Source: Croceitalea sp. (GTDB lineage Bacteria > Bacteroidota > Bacteroidia > Flavobacteriales > Flavobacteriaceae). Taken from it: a DNA stretch of 49,960 nt. The notes beneath the pieces were generated by a model. It saw only the letters and a program-made list of their open reading frames with translations. It did not search any database and was not told the DNA's origin. The translations under genes and the position numbers were made by a program. The DNA is taken from positions 1-49,960 of the forward strand of contig JABDND010000152.1 of the NCBI GenBank assembly GCA_013001145.1. The letters are read 5' to 3'. This document shows positions 1-7,851 of this stretch, one piece after another (position 1 is the stretch's first letter; every line of letters begins with the position of its first letter).

Positions 1-3000
1 CCGCGTCTTCGCTTACGGTGAAATCGGCGACCGATATCCCGTCACCTGCGGCCGGGGCCTCGTTGTCGTTTATGTTCCCCGTCGCGCTGTCATCGACCAT
101 GGCCACAAGGGGGTTGGAGATGTTCGATAGGGTGATGTCAAGGTCTTCGGGCCCTTCCAAAAGGGCATCGTCGACGATGTTGATGGTCACTGTCTGAATT
201 TCTGAATTGTTACCTATAAATGTAAGCGTGCCAGTTGCAAAAGAAACAGTATAATCGTTGCCAGCAGTGGCAGAACCATCAGTAATAGTATAGTCCACAG
301 TGAATCCATCTTGAACCTCTACATTAAGGGATACATCAAAGGTGGTGGAACCTACACCTTCATCAACGGTGAAATCGGCAACAGATATTCCTAAAGCGGG
401 ATTGCTATCATTGTCTAAAATGGTTATTTGACCGGAATTGTCATTGATGGTAGGTGTATTTGTCCCAGGACTTAAATTGACTAAAAGACTTTCATCCAGT
501 TCAATAACACTATCATCATTTATCGCGATTGTAATGGTTTGAGTTTCTCCTTGAAGACCAGCAAAACTAGTATTGTCAGTATTTTGCACATAATCTGCAG
601 GTTGTTCCGCACTGCTGTCAACAGTTGCATGATTAACAGTAAAACCTCCAGATACATTACCGATATGGGTTATGGTCAAGACCGCATTACCAACATTTTC
701 ATTAATAGTAATATCGTCAATTGAAAGACCAATGGGGTCTCCATTTTCACTTACAAAAATGTTTTGAGAATGACTAATTGTATTACCAGCGCAGTCAGAA
801 GCTGTCCAGGTTCTAACGATAGTATAAGTAGTGCTTGTATTGTCACCTATATAGCTTTCTACAAAATTGACCGAAGCTGCAAGATCACAATTATCATTCG
901 CAGTTAAAGTCTCGGCAGTCGGAATATTATCATAAGCTGCAACCGTATCACTGGGTAAGACCTCTACAAAGTTAGGGGCACTATTATCCTCAACGGTGAT
1001 GTTTTGTACATGGGTTGTGGAATTTCCTGCGCAATCTGAAACGGTCCAAGTTCTAGTGATGTTATATTCAGATGGGCAACTATCTCCTTGTCCGGCAAAA
1101 GTTTCACTGAAATTGACGGTTACGGATGCGTCACAGTTGTCGCTTGCTGTAAGGGTATCGGCAGAGGGCACAGCGTCGCATGATACGATGGAGTCGGCTG
1201 GTAAGGTCTGGTCGAATACTGGAGCTGAGCTGTCTTCAACGGTAATAACTTGAGTGTAAGTATCACTTACTCTTCCGCAGCCATCTGTGAAAGTAAATGT
1301 GTTAGTATAGGTTCCTTGTGAAGGACATGCTGCGTCTGGAACAAAATCTCCAACTACTTTGTTTAAAGTGAAATTACAGAATTCTGGTAGTGGTTCTAAA
1401 CTTTGGGCAGTTGCCAATGCGGCACTATCATCACAAGATACGGTTCTGTCCAAGTCATTACCTGTCGACGACCAATTCACTTGATCGGGTTGATTTATGG
1501 TAATAACCGTTGGATCATGATTACCAAACCCACATTCATCCATGGTTCCTGAACTTTCAGCGGTTTGGGTATCGGTATTGATTTCGCCGGTAAAAGTGGC
1601 CGAAGCCTGAATTGAGAAATTTGCTTCACACGCCCCCTCTAGAAAATAACACTGCTCTTTTACTTTTAAATCAAAATTCACATTAAATTCAGGATCGTCG
1701 GTATCAACAAATCCGTCGGCTACAAAGAATTTTAGTTCACGGGTACCTGAGTTAAAACTAAATGTAACTCCCGGAGGGAGTGGTTGGATGGCATTAAAAT
1801 CTACCTCAGGTGGCAAAACCATGGTGATTTCAAGGTCCTTGATATTATCATTACCTGTATTTTCAATACTAACAGAAAGTGTGGCAACATCACCTGGGTT
1901 GTATGTTGTATTGGCTGGATATGTCAATAAATCCAAAGAACCCAAACTGGGTTCATAAACATCTATCGCAAAACCTACCAAGTATACACCATATGACTCA
2001 CTACCTGATGTTGCCCGTAAGGAGGTTCCTGTTTGATTATTGGCAATCAATGTATTTCCTGAATTGGAAAGCTCAAAGACCGACGCGTCAAAGCCTAAGG
2101 TATTTGTACTTGCGGGGTTTCGGTCTATAAAATCAAGGTTGTTTACCGTTATTTTACTATTAAAAAAGTTGTCTTCCCCTCGATTTATCGTACTTAATTT
2201 TTGCCAGTTACCATCTGGTTTTAAAATCTGAAAACTATCACCATTTAAAACGCGGTCACCTTCTATTGACCCCAAAACTATATCGGCCATTACAGGTCCA
2301 GTTGGAATAGATATAAAACCATCCACAGAAAAATCTGTAGTTTCATTATTGTCAACATGGGCATAACCGTCAAAAATGGTAACATCACGAAGTGGCATTT
2401 CGGTTGCCTGATAGACAAAAACAATTTGCCATCCACCGGCAACACCAAAGTTACCGCCACCATGTGGGTTAAGGCCGCCCCTGGCAGCCTTAACATTGGC
2501 AACTTGATACTTTCCATATGGATCTGTCAATGCCAATACTTGACTTGTAATGTCTTTTACACAGACATAGGGATCATTTTCAAAATGTTCATCTCGACCT
2601 CTATAAAGTACTTCATCTGCTGTTAGTGTCGTATAGGATGATGACCCTGGAAGCATCAATTTGACCTGATTGAAATTCCATGTATCATCATTTATGGTTG
2701 CGCCCCCGGCCTCTTTATCGGAAGCGGCCCAATACAAATAAGCCCTATTATATTGAAGACAGCCGATGCTTAATTCTGGATTGGTATAATTAGCACTACT
2801 TGAATTGAATGTGGATGGATCGGTATCAATATCAACAAATACACGATCGTCATCTTGGTTATCCTCATCAATAATAAATGGAAGAATGGGATCTTCGGAA
2901 AGCATGTTATTGGCGATGATGGTAACATCACCATTGATGGTTTCAGAATATCGAGGTGTGAATGCCTTTTTCACCTGCGCACTCATAACGACGGTAAAGA

Positions 3001-3055
3001 GGAAAATAATGATCAAGCATGAATGCTTAATACACTTAGAGGCAAAATTGTTCAT
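1..3055 (-). CDS. Large secreted repeat protein (HYR-like and Calx-beta-like repeats), N-terminal part, runs off left edge
   Basis: One uninterrupted minus-strand frame runs from an ATG at 3055 to base 1 (1018 codons, no stop), so the gene continues outside the window. Residues 1-27 form a signal peptide ending in MSAQ. Residues about 30-330 form an N-terminal module I cannot name, rich in aromatic and Asp/Asn residues. About 340-470 resembles a DUF11/CARDB-like module (NTGNDNIKDLEI). Next come cysteine-containing HYR-like repeats (ASDNCD ... VSDCAGN, about nt 1250-740), then Calx-beta-like repeats beginning GLSIDDITINENVG, GISVADFTVDEGVG and GISVADFTVSEDA (nt 737-1). In Flavobacteriaceae such proteins usually end in a type IX secretion sorting domain; that end is not visible. 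Likely a cell-surface adhesin or exopolymer-associated protein. Composition changes sharply in the first 180 bases. Confidence 0.85.
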   Translation of the reverse strand, partial: MNNFASKCIKHSCLIIIFLFTVVMSAQVKKAFTPRYSETINGDVTIIANNMLSEDPILPFIIDEDNQDDDRVFVDIDTDPSTFNSSSANYTNPELSIGCLQYNRAYLYWAASDKEAGGATINDDTWNFNQVKLMLPGSSSYTTLTADEVLYRGRDEHFENDPYVCVKDITSQVLALTDPYGKYQVANVKAARGGLNPHGGGNFGVAGGWQIVFVYQATEMPLRDVTIFDGYAHVDNNETTDFSVDGFISIPTGPVMADIVLGSIEGDRVLNGDSFQILKPDGNWQKLSTINRGEDNFFNSKITVNNLDFIDRNPASTNTLGFDASVFELSNSGNTLIANNQTGTSLRATSGSESYGVYLVGFAIDVYEPSLGSLDLLTYPANTTYNPGDVATLSVSIENTGNDNIKDLEITMVLPPEVDFNAIQPLPPGVTFSFNSGTRELKFFVADGFVDTDDPEFNVNFDLKVKEQCYFLEGACEANFSIQASATFTGEINTDTQTAESSGTMDECGFGNHDPTVITINQPDQVNWSSTGNDLDRTVSCDDSAALATAQSLEPLPEFCNFTLNKVVGDFVPDAACPSQGTYTNTFTFTDGCGRVSDTYTQVITVEDSSAPVFDQTLPADSIVSCDAVPSADTLTASDNCDASVTVNFSETFAGQGDSCPSEYNITRTWTVSDCAGNSTTHVQNITVEDNSAPNFVEVLPSDTVAAYDNIPTAETLTANDNCDLAASVNFVESYIGDNTSTTYTIVRTWTASDCAGNTISHSQNIFVSENGDPIGLSIDDITINENVGNAVLTITHIGNVSGGFTVNHATVDSSAEQPADYVQNTDNTSFAGLQGETQTITIAINDDSVIELDESLLVNLSPGTNTPTINDNSGQITILDNDSNPALGISVADFTVDEGVGSTTFDVSLNVEVQDGFTVDYTITDGSATAGNDYTVSFATGTLTFIGNNSEIQTVTINIVDDALLEGPEDLDITLSNISNPLVAMVDDSATGNINDNEAPAAGDGISVADFTVSEDA

Positions 3056-3098
3056 AGGTCAATGTTTAAGTAATTCAACTTAAAATATTATGACCTAT
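3054..3098 (-). promoter_or_regulatory. Nested inverted repeat covering the start codon of the repeat protein
   Basis: ATAGGTCA (3054-3061) is the exact reverse complement of TGACCTAT (3091-3098). Between them TTTAAGT (3065-3071) is the reverse complement of ACTTAAA (3078-3084). In the minus-strand mRNA this can fold as an outer stem, an internal loop and an inner stem, with the first two bases of the AUG in the outer stem. It could be an RNA element limiting translation initiation or a protein operator. The role is inference; the symmetry is directly visible. Confidence 0.45.
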
Positions 3099-3404
3099 AG
3101 GATTCGATTTCAGGATGCGGAGCATTATGAAGAATGGATAGGTCAAGCACATTATGTTAAATTGATTTGGGTCAATAACAGTGTAAAAATAAGCTCAAAT
3201 GCTGTGAACCCTATAAATTCACGTTATCCGAGTTGTTTTTTTCGATTAAAAACCCATCAATAGACAAACGGCATATTTTTATCGTTATTCGTAAATTGTT
3301 GTGAAACAGGCAGTTTCGTATGTGTAGAGCACAATAATTTCAAAATTGTACGAATTGTAGGAATTCACTGGATTTTATTTGCTGAATGCAGACTGTCACA
3401 AGGA
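3099..3404. other. Intergenic region, no gene seen
   Basis: Between the repeat protein start and the clpP promoter I find no convincing ORF, tRNA or repeat. Both flanking genes are transcribed away from it, so it should hold the repeat-protein promoter. No perfect TAnnTTTG box is visible on the minus strand close to 3055. Confidence 0.5.
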
Positions 3405-3434
3405 TTGATTTGAAGAATAATTTGGTTAATTTTG
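3405..3434 (+). promoter_or_regulatory. Bacteroidota-type promoter of clpP
   Basis: TTG at 3405-3407, a 19-nt spacer, then TAATTTTG at 3427-3434 match the Bacteroidota -33/-7 consensus (TTG, TAnnTTTG) exactly. The ATG follows 22 nt after the -7 box, giving a short untranslated leader. Confidence 0.7.
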
Positions 3435-3456
3435 AAATCTATATACAAAAAAGCAT

Positions 3457-4005
3457 ATGAGCTCAAAAAAGGGAAAAATACAAGAACAGATTGATGAAAA
3501 ATTACTCGAAGAACGCAAGGTGTTTTTATGGGGCATGGTTGATGATCGATCAGCAAAACATGTCATTGATCGTTTGATGTATCTTGATTTGCAAAACAAT
3601 AAAGAAATTCAACTAATCATCAATAGTCCAGGAGGTTATGTAACTTCTGGCTTTGCTATTTACGATACCATCAAACAATTAAAAAGCCCAGTGTCAACAG
3701 TTTGTTCTGGTTTAGCTGCATCCATGGGTTCGATACTATTGTCTGTCGGTAAAAAAGGAAGACGTTTTATTCAACCCCATGCAAGGGTAATGATACACCA
3801 ACCTAGTGGCGGTGCTCAAGGCCAAGCTTCAAATATTGAAATTCAGGCAAAGGAAATTATTAAGACCAAAGAGCTGGGCGCCCGTATATTGGCCGATAAT
3901 TGTGGTCAAGATTTTGAAAAAGTCATGAAAGATTTTGATAGGGATTATTGGATGGGGGCCGAGGAGTCGGTAGCCTATGGCATTGTTGATGAAATTTTAA
4001 AATAG
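3457..4005 (+). CDS. clpP: ATP-dependent Clp protease proteolytic subunit
   Basis: 182-residue ClpP-family serine peptidase, the barrel subunit that degrades proteins fed by Clp ATPases in the cytoplasm. The nucleophile is Ser89 in GLAASMGS, the histidine is His114 in ARVMIHQPSGG, and the acidic residue lies in DFDRDYWM near 160. INSPGG (about 55-60) is the usual substrate-groove segment. It is slightly shorter than the main ClpP (about 195-220 residues) and has no clpX or tig beside it, so it may be a second, paralogous ClpP. It is a single-gene unit with a clear promoter upstream and a terminator downstream. Confidence 0.93.
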   Translation: MSSKKGKIQEQIDEKLLEERKVFLWGMVDDRSAKHVIDRLMYLDLQNNKEIQLIINSPGGYVTSGFAIYDTIKQLKSPVSTVCSGLAASMGSILLSVGKKGRRFIQPHARVMIHQPSGGAQGQASNIEIQAKEIIKTKELGARILADNCGQDFEKVMKDFDRDYWMGAEESVAYGIVDEILK

Positions 4006-4022
4006 GATTCATTCAATTTAAT

Positions 4023-4058
4023 AAAAAAGCCCTTTGATTTTATGCAAAGGGCTTTTTT
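4023..4058 (+). terminator. Rho-independent terminator, probably bidirectional
   Basis: AAAAAAGCCCTTTG, an 8-nt loop, then CAAAGGGCTTTTTT form a long GC-containing stem with a T run on both strands. It lies 17 nt after clpP and about 60 nt beyond the end of the convergent photolyase operon, so it can serve both. Confidence 0.9.
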
Positions 4059-4118
4059 AATTGAACTTATACGCCTCGTTCACCTAATATTTTTACGGAG
4101 AACATGTGAAATCGGTAC

Positions 4119-5651
4119 TTAAAAATATTGGGGTTCGGCGATTACTTTTTGTGCTCTGTTTTTTAAGGCTTTTAGTTCATCAGCATCTTTTTTTTTCAAC
4201 AAATTAAGCATCATGAACATGCGTTGATTATTCTTGAAATATTCCTTTTTTTCATCTAGAAAGTTCCAATATAAGGCGTTAAAAGGGCATGCATCTTCAC
4301 CAATTTTTTTAGTGTGCTTGTAATGACAATTGGCACAATAATCTCCCATCTTATTAATATAGTTGGCACTACTTACATAAGGCTTCGTCGCAACTATACC
4401 GCCATCTGCAAATTGACTCATACCGCGGGTATTGGTGATTTCGACCCATTCTATGGCATCAATATATACCCCTAAATACCAGCTATCAACCTCATCTGGG
4501 TCTACTTGGGTCAATAAGGCATAATTACCTATGATCATCAAGCGTTGTATATGATGGGCATAGGCTTCATCCAAACTTTGACCAATTGCTTTTTGAAGAC
4601 AATTCATCTTGGTATTTGCGGTCCAAAAGAAATCGGGTAGGGGATTGTGGTTTTGAAGTTTATTAAGGGTTTTGTATTGGGGCATTTCTTTCCAATAAAT
4701 ACCACGCATATACTCTCGCCAACCTAAAATTTGTCTTATAAAACCCTCAATTTGAGAAATATGGATTTGATCGGAATCCCTAAATTTTTCAAGAGCCTTG
4801 TGTATAACTTCTTTTGGAGAAAGCATTTTAGAATTCATTGAAAATGAAAGTCTTGAATGAAAAAGAAATTTTTCTTTGGTGTGCAAAGCGTCTTGAAAAT
4901 CTCCAAAATGTTGCAAAAGATGATTACAGAAATGTTCAAGAACTAGAAGGCTTTCCTCTCTGTTTGTTGGCCAATTATAAGCCTCAGAATTAATTTTGCC
5001 AAAGGATTCAACACCCGCGTCCTTAATTTCTTTTATCAATTGGGCGACATCTTTTTTTATGTCGAATTCAATTGGTATGGTAGGTGAGCCTGTCCATTTT
5101 TTGCGATTGCTTTGGTCAAAGTTCCATTTGCCCCCTTCTGGCTGGTCATTTTCGACCATGATGTGGTGTTTTTTTCGCATCATGCGATAAAAATTTTCCA
5201 TCACCAATGTTTTTTTACCTTCAAAAAAATCGTTAAGCTCGTTTCTTGTAGTATAAAAGTGCTCGGTATCAGTGGTCTTGATTTTAACATCTAAACCGTT
5301 AGCTAGCTGATTTAGTTGCGTGTCCAATCGATATTCATCGGGTAATTGATATTCAAATTGAGTTGCGTCGTATTTATTAAGGGTTTTTTTTATTAGTTCC
5401 TTTAATTCATGTGGGTTTTCTGAGTCATTTATTTTGTAATATTCTATCTGATGCCCCTTGTTTGATAGCGCGTTGGCAAAATTGCGCATTGAAAGAAAGA
5501 ACCCTACCACTTTTTGAATATGATGCTTGACATAATCAGTTTCTTGGCGCATTTCGGCCATTAGGTAAATTATGTTGTCATCGATTTTATTGTACCAGCT
5601 GTGTTGCTGATTAAGTTGGTCACCCAATATTAATCGTACTGTTTTTGTCAT
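4119..5651 (-). CDS. Iron-sulfur bacterial cryptochrome/(6-4) photolyase family protein (PhrB/FeS-BCP type)
   Basis: 510-residue flavoprotein of the prokaryotic (6-4) photolyase family, which uses light to repair (6-4) pyrimidine photoproducts. It begins TVRLILGDQLN, as is usual for the family. The four cysteines that bind the 4Fe-4S cluster in characterised PhrB proteins have counterparts: Cys351 (MNCLQKAI), Cys439 and Cys442 (DYCANCHYKH) and Cys455 (DACPFN). The length is typical. It is the last gene of a four-gene operon; its ATG overlaps the TGA of the DASH cryptochrome by one base, pointing to translational coupling. Family assignment is firm. Repair versus signalling cannot be told from sequence. 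Confidence 0.93.
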   Translation of the reverse strand: MTKTVRLILGDQLNQQHSWYNKIDDNIIYLMAEMRQETDYVKHHIQKVVGFFLSMRNFANALSNKGHQIEYYKINDSENPHELKELIKKTLNKYDATQFEYQLPDEYRLDTQLNQLANGLDVKIKTTDTEHFYTTRNELNDFFEGKKTLVMENFYRMMRKKHHIMVENDQPEGGKWNFDQSNRKKWTGSPTIPIEFDIKKDVAQLIKEIKDAGVESFGKINSEAYNWPTNREESLLVLEHFCNHLLQHFGDFQDALHTKEKFLFHSRLSFSMNSKMLSPKEVIHKALEKFRDSDQIHISQIEGFIRQILGWREYMRGIYWKEMPQYKTLNKLQNHNPLPDFFWTANTKMNCLQKAIGQSLDEAYAHHIQRLMIIGNYALLTQVDPDEVDSWYLGVYIDAIEWVEITNTRGMSQFADGGIVATKPYVSSANYINKMGDYCANCHYKHTKKIGEDACPFNALYWNFLDEKKEYFKNNQRMFMMLNLLKKKDADELKALKNRAQKVIAEPQYF

Positions 5652-6946
5652 CAGAATAATCGTTGTTGAAGCCAGAGTTTTTGATATTTACCATGAGGAT
5701 CATACCTTTCGGCCTGTGTCTTTATATTAAAAGTGCGGTTTCTTGGGTCATTGCCCACACCGCTATTGTACATCCAATTTCCCCAATTGCTATGAACGTC
5801 ATAATCTATGAGCATGCTTTCAAAGTAAGATGCCCCAATGCGCCAGTCCTGTTTTAATTGTTTTGACCAGTAACTGGCCACATTTTGTCTACCCCGATTG
5901 CTCATCCAACCTGTAAGTGATAATTCTATCATATTTGCATTCACGAATGATTCAGCGGTTTTGCCATTTATCCAACTTTTTAAAGTTTTATGGTCATTAT
6001 CCCATTTATATGATGTTTTCAAAATGCCATCAATCTTAAAAATGTCATCACCATGTTTAAGGCTTATGTATTTAAAATAATCACGCCACATCAATTCAAA
6101 AATTACCCAATAGGTATCTTGATTTTTGACGACCTTTTGTTCAAATTGTTTTATTTGCCAATAAACGGCCTTGGCAGAAATACTTCCGTTGGCCAACCAG
6201 GGCGAAAGTTTGGTACTATAATCCACTCCAATTAGACCATTACGGGTCTTCTTGTAATTTGCTACCTTTTTAGTTTGCCATAGGTAGTCATGTAATCTAT
6301 CAAGGGCAGATGTTTCACCCCCTAAGAAAGGGAAGGCAGTTCTATCGTCTATTTGATGTGCATTGAAACCCAGGTCCATTAACGAGGGAATATGGTTCTC
6401 AGATGCTAATTTATTAGATCGGTCTTTCTTTTGAGGCCTTGCGCAAATACTTCTTACAGCCACTTGTTTTTCGCATTGTTTTCTAAATTGGGTGAATACT
6501 GAAGGAATAGTATCAAAATTTCGAAATGGAATATCATCTGGATGATACAAGAATTGATCATAAGACTCTATGAAATGGACCTTTGTGGTACAATTGGTTT
6601 TGACCTTTAGTAATTGTTGGTTTTCATCACGGGTCCATTCTTTTTGTAAATAGACCGTATCTATTTGATGCTCTTTGATTATTTGGGGGAGACATTTTTC
6701 TGGGCGATCAAAATGGACCAATAAAGTAATGTTTAGGGCATCTAAACTTTTACGCATGTCTTGGATAGTTTCAATTAAAAATTTAGCTCTAAAACATTCC
6801 GTTTTTTTAAAACCAAACTCGCTCAATTCATAATGACTTGGATCAAATATATAGACCGCAATGGTTTTATCATGCAAGCTGGCTCTTTCCAATGATTGGT
6901 TGTCATTGATTCTAAGGTCATTACGAAACCATACGAGACTTGTCAT
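5651..6946 (-). CDS. DASH family cryptochrome/photolyase
   Basis: 431-residue FAD-binding protein of the cryptochrome/photolyase family. The N-terminal photolyase domain starts SLVWFRNDLRINDNQSL (antenna-binding Rossmann fold). The C-terminal FAD domain carries NWGNWMYNSGVGNDPRNR, the conserved block typical of Cry-DASH. Family members repair cyclobutane dimers, mainly in single-stranded DNA, or act as blue-light sensors. The start lies 2 nt after the DUF2256 stop and the stop overlaps the next start, so it is the third gene of the operon. Repair or photosensory activity is not decided by sequence. Confidence 0.93.
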   Translation of the reverse strand: MTSLVWFRNDLRINDNQSLERASLHDKTIAVYIFDPSHYELSEFGFKKTECFRAKFLIETIQDMRKSLDALNITLLVHFDRPEKCLPQIIKEHQIDTVYLQKEWTRDENQQLLKVKTNCTTKVHFIESYDQFLYHPDDIPFRNFDTIPSVFTQFRKQCEKQVAVRSICARPQKKDRSNKLASENHIPSLMDLGFNAHQIDDRTAFPFLGGETSALDRLHDYLWQTKKVANYKKTRNGLIGVDYSTKLSPWLANGSISAKAVYWQIKQFEQKVVKNQDTYWVIFELMWRDYFKYISLKHGDDIFKIDGILKTSYKWDNDHKTLKSWINGKTAESFVNANMIELSLTGWMSNRGRQNVASYWSKQLKQDWRIGASYFESMLIDYDVHSNWGNWMYNSGVGNDPRNRTFNIKTQAERYDPHGKYQKLWLQQRLF

Positions 6947-6948
6947 AT

Positions 6949-7080
6949 TTACTTTGTTCTACATTTTGCACTACAATACTTGACCTCATTCCAACAATTT
7001 TCCCACTTTTTTCTCCAGGCAAATGGTCTGCCACAATTGGCACAAAGTTTAGTTGGCAAGAACATTTTTTTATGAGCCAT
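6949..7080 (-). CDS. DUF2256 family small zinc-ribbon-like protein
   Basis: 43-residue protein beginning [20 protein letters not shown] and ending YCSAKCRTK. The middle reads [17 protein letters not shown], matching the DUF2256 pattern (CxxCGRPF-WRKKW-x-W-x-V-YCS-x-C). The two CxxC-type pairs (CANC, CSAKC) suggest metal binding; a fifth Cys lies in ENCW. The start follows the flavin reductase stop directly (TAAATG) and the stop is 2 nt from the cryptochrome ATG, so it is embedded in the photolyase operon. DUF2256 genes are recurrent neighbours of photolyase/cryptochrome genes; the biochemical role is unknown to me. Confidence 0.9.
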   Translation of the reverse strand: MAHKKMFLPTKLCANCGRPFAWRKKWENCWNEVKYCSAKCRTK

Positions 7081-7713
7081 TTATAGGACTTTAATGGGTT
7101 CATCTGGTCTGGCATATGCAAACCGATTTATGAGTTTTCCTTCCGCGTAACCATCCAATCCCAAAATAGATGCCGTATTTGCAGCCATATGATCTACCCA
7201 TCCATCGGCCTGAATTAACTTTTCTTGTACACGAAGCATTTCAATTTGGCCTATCATCAAAAGACAACCGTTCTCTTTTATCTCATATTCATTTACATAT
7301 TTACAGGCTATTTGAACTTTGCTTTCTTTTACAAAAGGAGCTGAGATATGTTTAACATACTCTTCATTCAAACCCGTTTTTCCAAATTCTGAAACTTCTG
7401 TGGCATATCTGGCCGAAGTTTGATGCGCTTGTTCAATAATTCCAGAATGTATTTGGTTTACAGTGTAAAACTGTGAGCTTTTGATATTGGCATAAGTATG
7501 TCTTTCAACCGTAAGCGGTCTTAACACAAAGCCTATTAATGCTGGGCTGCTGCCAATGTGGAGAATTGAGTTGAATACCGCCAAGTTTGAAATACTGTTT
7601 TCAGATATGCTACCAATCAAATTGGCCGATTTATACCCTGTAACCGAATTAATGAGGTTGGCCTTGTATCTTTTCTCAAGTGAAGAAATTTCTTCGGAGG
7701 TGAATTCAGTCAT
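7081..7713 (-). CDS. Flavin reductase family protein (FMN-binding split-barrel)
   Basis: 210-residue protein of the flavin reductase/DIM6-NTAB-like family. It includes a segment typical of flavin-binding proteins (LAVFNSILHIGSSPALIGFV, about 44-63) followed by RPLTVERHTYANI and FYTVNQ. The ATG at 7713 gives family-typical length. It is the first gene of the photolyase operon, with its stop abutting the DUF2256 start. It may supply reduced flavin to the two photolyase-family proteins or act on another flavin-dependent reaction; this link rests on gene order only. Confidence 0.85.
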   Translation of the reverse strand: MTEFTSEEISSLEKRYKANLINSVTGYKSANLIGSISENSISNLAVFNSILHIGSSPALIGFVLRPLTVERHTYANIKSSQFYTVNQIHSGIIEQAHQTSARYATEVSEFGKTGLNEEYVKHISAPFVKESKVQIACKYVNEYEIKENGCLLMIGQIEMLRVQEKLIQADGWVDHMAANTASILGLDGYAEGKLINRFAYARPDEPIKVL

Positions 7714-7720
7714 ACTTATA

Positions 7721-7754
7721 TTTGTTTAATAAAAATAAGTAATAATTAAACAAA
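7721..7754 (-). promoter_or_regulatory. Candidate operator: perfect 10-bp inverted repeat upstream of the photolyase operon
   Basis: TTTGTTTAAT (7721-7730) and ATTAAACAAA (7745-7754) are perfect inverted copies separated by 14 nt. They begin 8 nt upstream of the operon's ATG, where its promoter should lie, and end about 100 nt from kmo on the other strand. The spacing suits a dimeric or tetrameric repressor, for example a MerR/CarH-type light-responsive regulator, but no such gene is in the window and the regulator is inference. Confidence 0.5.
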
Positions 7755-7851
7755 AAAGGAGCTATTTTAATTTAATTAAGACAATACAAATGGCAAATCG
7801 TAAAATGTTGCTACTTTTATGTCTATTCTCGACACCTACAATGGTGACACT

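Noticed and set aside
996-1253. Plus-strand ORFs in the first 3 kb
   Set aside because: They are shadows of the long minus-strand repeat-protein frame, lack family features and follow its repeat periodicity.
6921-7121. 66-codon minus-strand ORF over the DUF2256 region
   Set aside because: It overlaps DUF2256, the reductase end and the cryptochrome start in another frame; the 43-residue DUF2256 reading has clear family motifs and perfect junctions.
7819-7851. Upstream ATG for kmo
   Set aside because: Adds 11 residues not typical of the family and overlaps a possible -7 box. Not excluded; experimental start mapping would settle it.
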